Below, in pieces: positions 23,364 through 24,754 of a stretch of 24,754 nt of DNA. Positions within the stretch are counted from its first letter, which is position 1; each line of letters starts with the position of its first letter. Position numbers and translations under genes: made by a program. The notes beneath the pieces were generated by a model. It made no database searches and was not told the DNA's origin. It saw nothing but the letters and a program-made list of their open reading frames with translations. Origin of the DNA: CAZRWH01 sp964603905 (lineage in GTDB: Bacteria; Patescibacteriota; Gracilibacteria; UBA1369; UBA12470); NCBI GenBank assembly GCA_964603905.1, contig CAZRWH010000019.1, forward strand, positions 1-24,754. The letters run 5' to 3'.

Positions 23364-23462
23364 GTTTCCTTGGGGTTAGCGCCGCTGCACTTTCTACTTC
23401 TGTTTTTGACCCCATTTCTGAGGCAGGATTACAGAATCCGGTGCTTGGCTTTTATAAAATAC
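23364..23462 (-). promoter_or_regulatory. Structured rpsB leader RNA, possible S2 autoregulatory site
   Basis: The inferred transcript from about 23462 to the rpsB ATG is unusually long for this window. It can form GGATT-CTGT-AATCC (plus-strand 23426-23439) and a long-range GGGGT/ACCCC pairing (plus-strand 23409-23413 with 23372-23376) whose second arm touches the Shine-Dalgarno sequence. Autoregulation by S2 is known in gammaproteobacteria; that it applies here is inference. Confidence 0.4.
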
Positions 23463-23468
23463 GGAGAG

Positions 23469-23497
23469 ATTCTAATAGAATCCCTTCTGTAACGCAA
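23469..23497 (-). promoter_or_regulatory. Promoter for the rpsB operon
   Basis: On the minus strand TTGCGT (23492-23497), a 17-base spacer, TAGAAT (23469-23474). The -10 box lies inside a 15-base palindrome GATTCTAATAGAATC (23468-23482), which could be an operator in this divergent region or simply chance in A/T-rich sequence. Confidence 0.55.
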
Positions 23498-23519
23498 GGA
23501 GAAGTGATATATTTGTGCC

Positions 23520-23774
23520 ATGATTGATAAGATTAGAACACAAATTGATGAAATCGATGAGACTATATTGGCACTTTTAGTTGATCGATTTAACCTTGTC
23601 TCACAGGTTGGAAAAGCAAAGAAAGATGCTGGATTACCAGTTGTTGATGTTGATAGGGAGGACGAATTAATGAACAAGCTTTCTGATTTGGCTGAAGAGA
23701 AGGGACTTTCATCTGATTTGGTTAGAAAAATTTATTCTCTTGTAATTCAACATTCTAGAAGGCTGCAGGATTGA
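23520..23774 (+). CDS. Chorismate mutase, monofunctional AroQ type
   Basis: Rearranges chorismate to prephenate for phenylalanine and tyrosine synthesis, so it competes with TrpE for substrate. The 84-residue all-helical protein matches the AroQ fold: IRTQIDEIDETILALLVDRF, VGKAKKDAGLPVVDVDRED and the final helix with SLVIQHSRRLQ. The three arginines and lysine expected in the active site are in place. ATG at 23520 matches the usual N-terminus. A weak promoter (TTCTGT 23485-23490, TATATT 23508-23513) would put the transcript start at or next to the ATG, so the mRNA may be leaderless; the only Shine-Dalgarno-like AAGGAG lies 18 bases upstream, too far to be normal. Confidence 0.93.
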   Translation: MIDKIRTQIDEIDETILALLVDRFNLVSQVGKAKKDAGLPVVDVDREDELMNKLSDLAEEKGLSSDLVRKIYSLVIQHSRRLQD

Positions 23775-23799
23775 CGTTTTGCGCTTTTCTTGGTATAAT
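23771..23799 (+). promoter_or_regulatory. Strong sigma70-type promoter for the RsbW-STAS pair
   Basis: TTGACG (23771-23776), a 17-base spacer and a perfect TATAAT (23794-23799). The -35 overlaps the chorismate mutase stop codon. Transcription would start near 23806, about 20 bases before the ATG at 23827; the leader has no Shine-Dalgarno sequence. This is the best consensus promoter in the window, suggesting high expression of the switch proteins. Confidence 0.85.
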
Positions 23800-23826
23800 G
23801 TTTTGATTTATAAGTAAAAAAATGCC

Positions 23827-24378
23827 ATGGCAGACGAACCTCAAGTTCAACAAGATGTCGAGCAGGAATCAAAAGAGCCTGTGCAGATCTCTATTGTGTT
23901 GCCTACAAATGCATATTTTTTGTCTGGTATTCGTGATTTTACACTTACGATGACCAAGAATATGACAGGTTTTTCTGAGCAATGGGCTTATAGATTTCAA
24001 TCTGTTGTTGATGAGCTTTGTAATAACGCGATTGAGCATGGAAGTGCGAAAGGGAAGGATGTAACTATTATTTTTATAAACCATCCTGATGAAGCACTCG
24101 AGGTTATTGTAGAAGATACAGGGACTGGTGATAGTAAATATACCGCTGCTCAAATGAACAACCTTGTTAAGGAGAGGGTTTCGATCATGAATGGCCAATA
24201 TTTGGGGCTTCGTGGTCGTGGACTTCCTAAGATTGTTCACGAATGGACTGACGAACTTGCTTTTGAAGATATCGATGGAGGCGGGCTTAGAGTCAAAGTG
24301 AAGAAGTATTTACGTCAAAAGGAGGATGAAGTATTATCCCAGGAGGGAGATCAAACACATATAACTCTTACAAATTAA
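23827..24378 (+). CDS. RsbW/SpoIIAB-like anti-sigma factor, serine-protein kinase
   Basis: A 183-residue GHKL ATPase. After an acidic N-terminal tail (1-22), the core shows the N box DELCNNAIEHG near residues 62-72, the G1 box VEDTGTG near 97-103 and the G2 region LRGRGLPKIVHEWTDEL near 126-142. These are ATP-binding motifs of partner-switching kinases that phosphorylate a STAS protein and bind a sigma factor or other target. A basic then acidic C-terminal tail of about 25 residues is extra. ATG at 23827 was chosen; an ATG 5 bases earlier is out of frame. The STAS gene follows after 14 bases. No sigma factor gene is nearby, so the target is unknown. Confidence 0.9.
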   Translation: MADEPQVQQDVEQESKEPVQISIVLPTNAYFLSGIRDFTLTMTKNMTGFSEQWAYRFQSVVDELCNNAIEHGSAKGKDVTIIFINHPDEALEVIVEDTGTGDSKYTAAQMNNLVKERVSIMNGQYLGLRGRGLPKIVHEWTDELAFEDIDGGGLRVKVKKYLRQKEDEVLSQEGDQTHITLTN

Positions 24379-24392
24379 TAACAAACATAAAT

Positions 24393-24754
24393 ATGGCTGA
24401 AGTAACAATAACATTCGAAGACGTACAAGCTGATAGTGGCGTCGTGAAAATCGTGAAAATCGCAGGTCAACTAGACGAAAGTAATGTTGATGACCAAGCA
24501 AAGAAAATCTACGAGGTAATCGAAGCAGCTGGAGGTAGCTTGAGCCTGATCTTTGACTTTAGTGAGCTAGAGTACATGAACAGTAAATCTATTGGATATT
24601 TGACTGATTGGTATAGCAAAATTTCTGCAAACGGCGGAAAGGTTGTTATCGCGCAAGCTAAGAGCAATATCCTGGATATCCTTCAGGTTGTTGGTCTTAC
24701 TCAGCTAATCACAACTTATCCTTCTGTTGAAGAGGCGAAGTTGGGGGTTGTGTA
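24393..24754 (+). CDS. STAS-domain anti-anti-sigma factor, runs to the window edge
   Basis: 120 residues are visible from ATG 24393 (MAEVTITFEDVQ), and the last two bases (ta) leave the frame open; the domain is essentially complete so the stop is probably the next codon. STAS features: VKIAGQLDESNVDD, the strand SLIFDFSELEYM and the phosphosite loop MNSKSIGYL, whose serines occupy the position of the usual DSSG phosphorylated serine. It should be phosphorylated by the kinase encoded just upstream and dephosphorylated by a PP2C such as the one at 15503-16660. Codon use differs from most genes here (many ATC, GAA), which may mean high expression. A 9-base tandem duplication (GTGAAAATC twice) encodes VKIVKI near residue 20. 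Confidence 0.9.
   Translation, partial: MAEVTITFEDVQADSGVVKIVKIAGQLDESNVDDQAKKIYEVIEAAGGSLSLIFDFSELEYMNSKSIGYLTDWYSKISANGGKVVIAQAKSNILDILQVVGLTQLITTYPSVEEAKLGVV

Noticed and set aside
1..24754. tRNA or rRNA genes, CRISPR arrays, insertion sequences
   Set aside because: None seen. Almost all sequence is coding, intergenic spaces are short, and no transposase-like protein or spaced direct-repeat array occurs.

Overview
The window is compact and gene-dense, with almost no intergenic space, and three assembly gaps of exactly 100 N (12018-12117, 14438-14537, 22056-22155). UGA acts as an ordinary stop (trpR, yggT and trpD end in TGA), so the standard bacterial code applies. Many genes lack a Shine-Dalgarno sequence, several proteins are trimmed relative to their families, and there is a repeat-rich surface protein with a D-S-G-P-E tail. 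I read this as a Candidate Phyla Radiation (Patescibacteria) genome, perhaps Peregrinibacteria-like because it keeps a full tryptophan operon. That placement is inference; no rRNA is present to confirm it.

Layout. Positions 12-3967 (minus): a cysteine-free Ig/FN3 surface protein, then yggT and cysS. Positions 4065-10417 (plus): a tryptophan regulon, with promoter, a TrpR-type operator, trpR, a hairpin terminator or attenuator, then trpE-trpG-trpD-trpCF-trpB-trpA, mostly overlapping. Positions 10424-14437 (plus): a two-gene system of a PKD-domain seven-helix membrane protein and a large cytosolic protein joining an ATP-grasp ligase, a degenerate retropepsin-like domain and a QEGLA/DUF1704 metallopeptidase. 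Positions 14538-23363 (minus), listed in transcription order: rpsB, a Tic20-like membrane protein, tsf, ribBA, ribD, a nucleotide-transporter-like membrane protein whose HEAT-repeat tail is out of frame, a SpoIIE-type phosphatase, and queA. Positions 23520-24754 (plus): chorismate mutase, an RsbW-like anti-sigma kinase and a STAS anti-anti-sigma protein that runs off the window.

How the parts fit. TrpR probably represses its own operon through the operator overlapping the start of transcription, and the TrpE feedback site is intact, so tryptophan supply looks regulated at two or three levels. The SpoIIE phosphatase, the RsbW-like kinase and the STAS protein are the three standard parts of a partner-switching circuit; the phosphatase is co-transcribed with the transporter-HEAT protein, which may be its sensor or effector.

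The most interesting locus is 10478-14437. It appears to be a rearranged version of the poorly understood '7TM / sugar-transfer-associated ATP-grasp / RimK-type protease' cassette, here with ligase and peptidase modules fused in one chain. The second most interesting is the transporter-HEAT frameshift at an A7 run (17704-17710).
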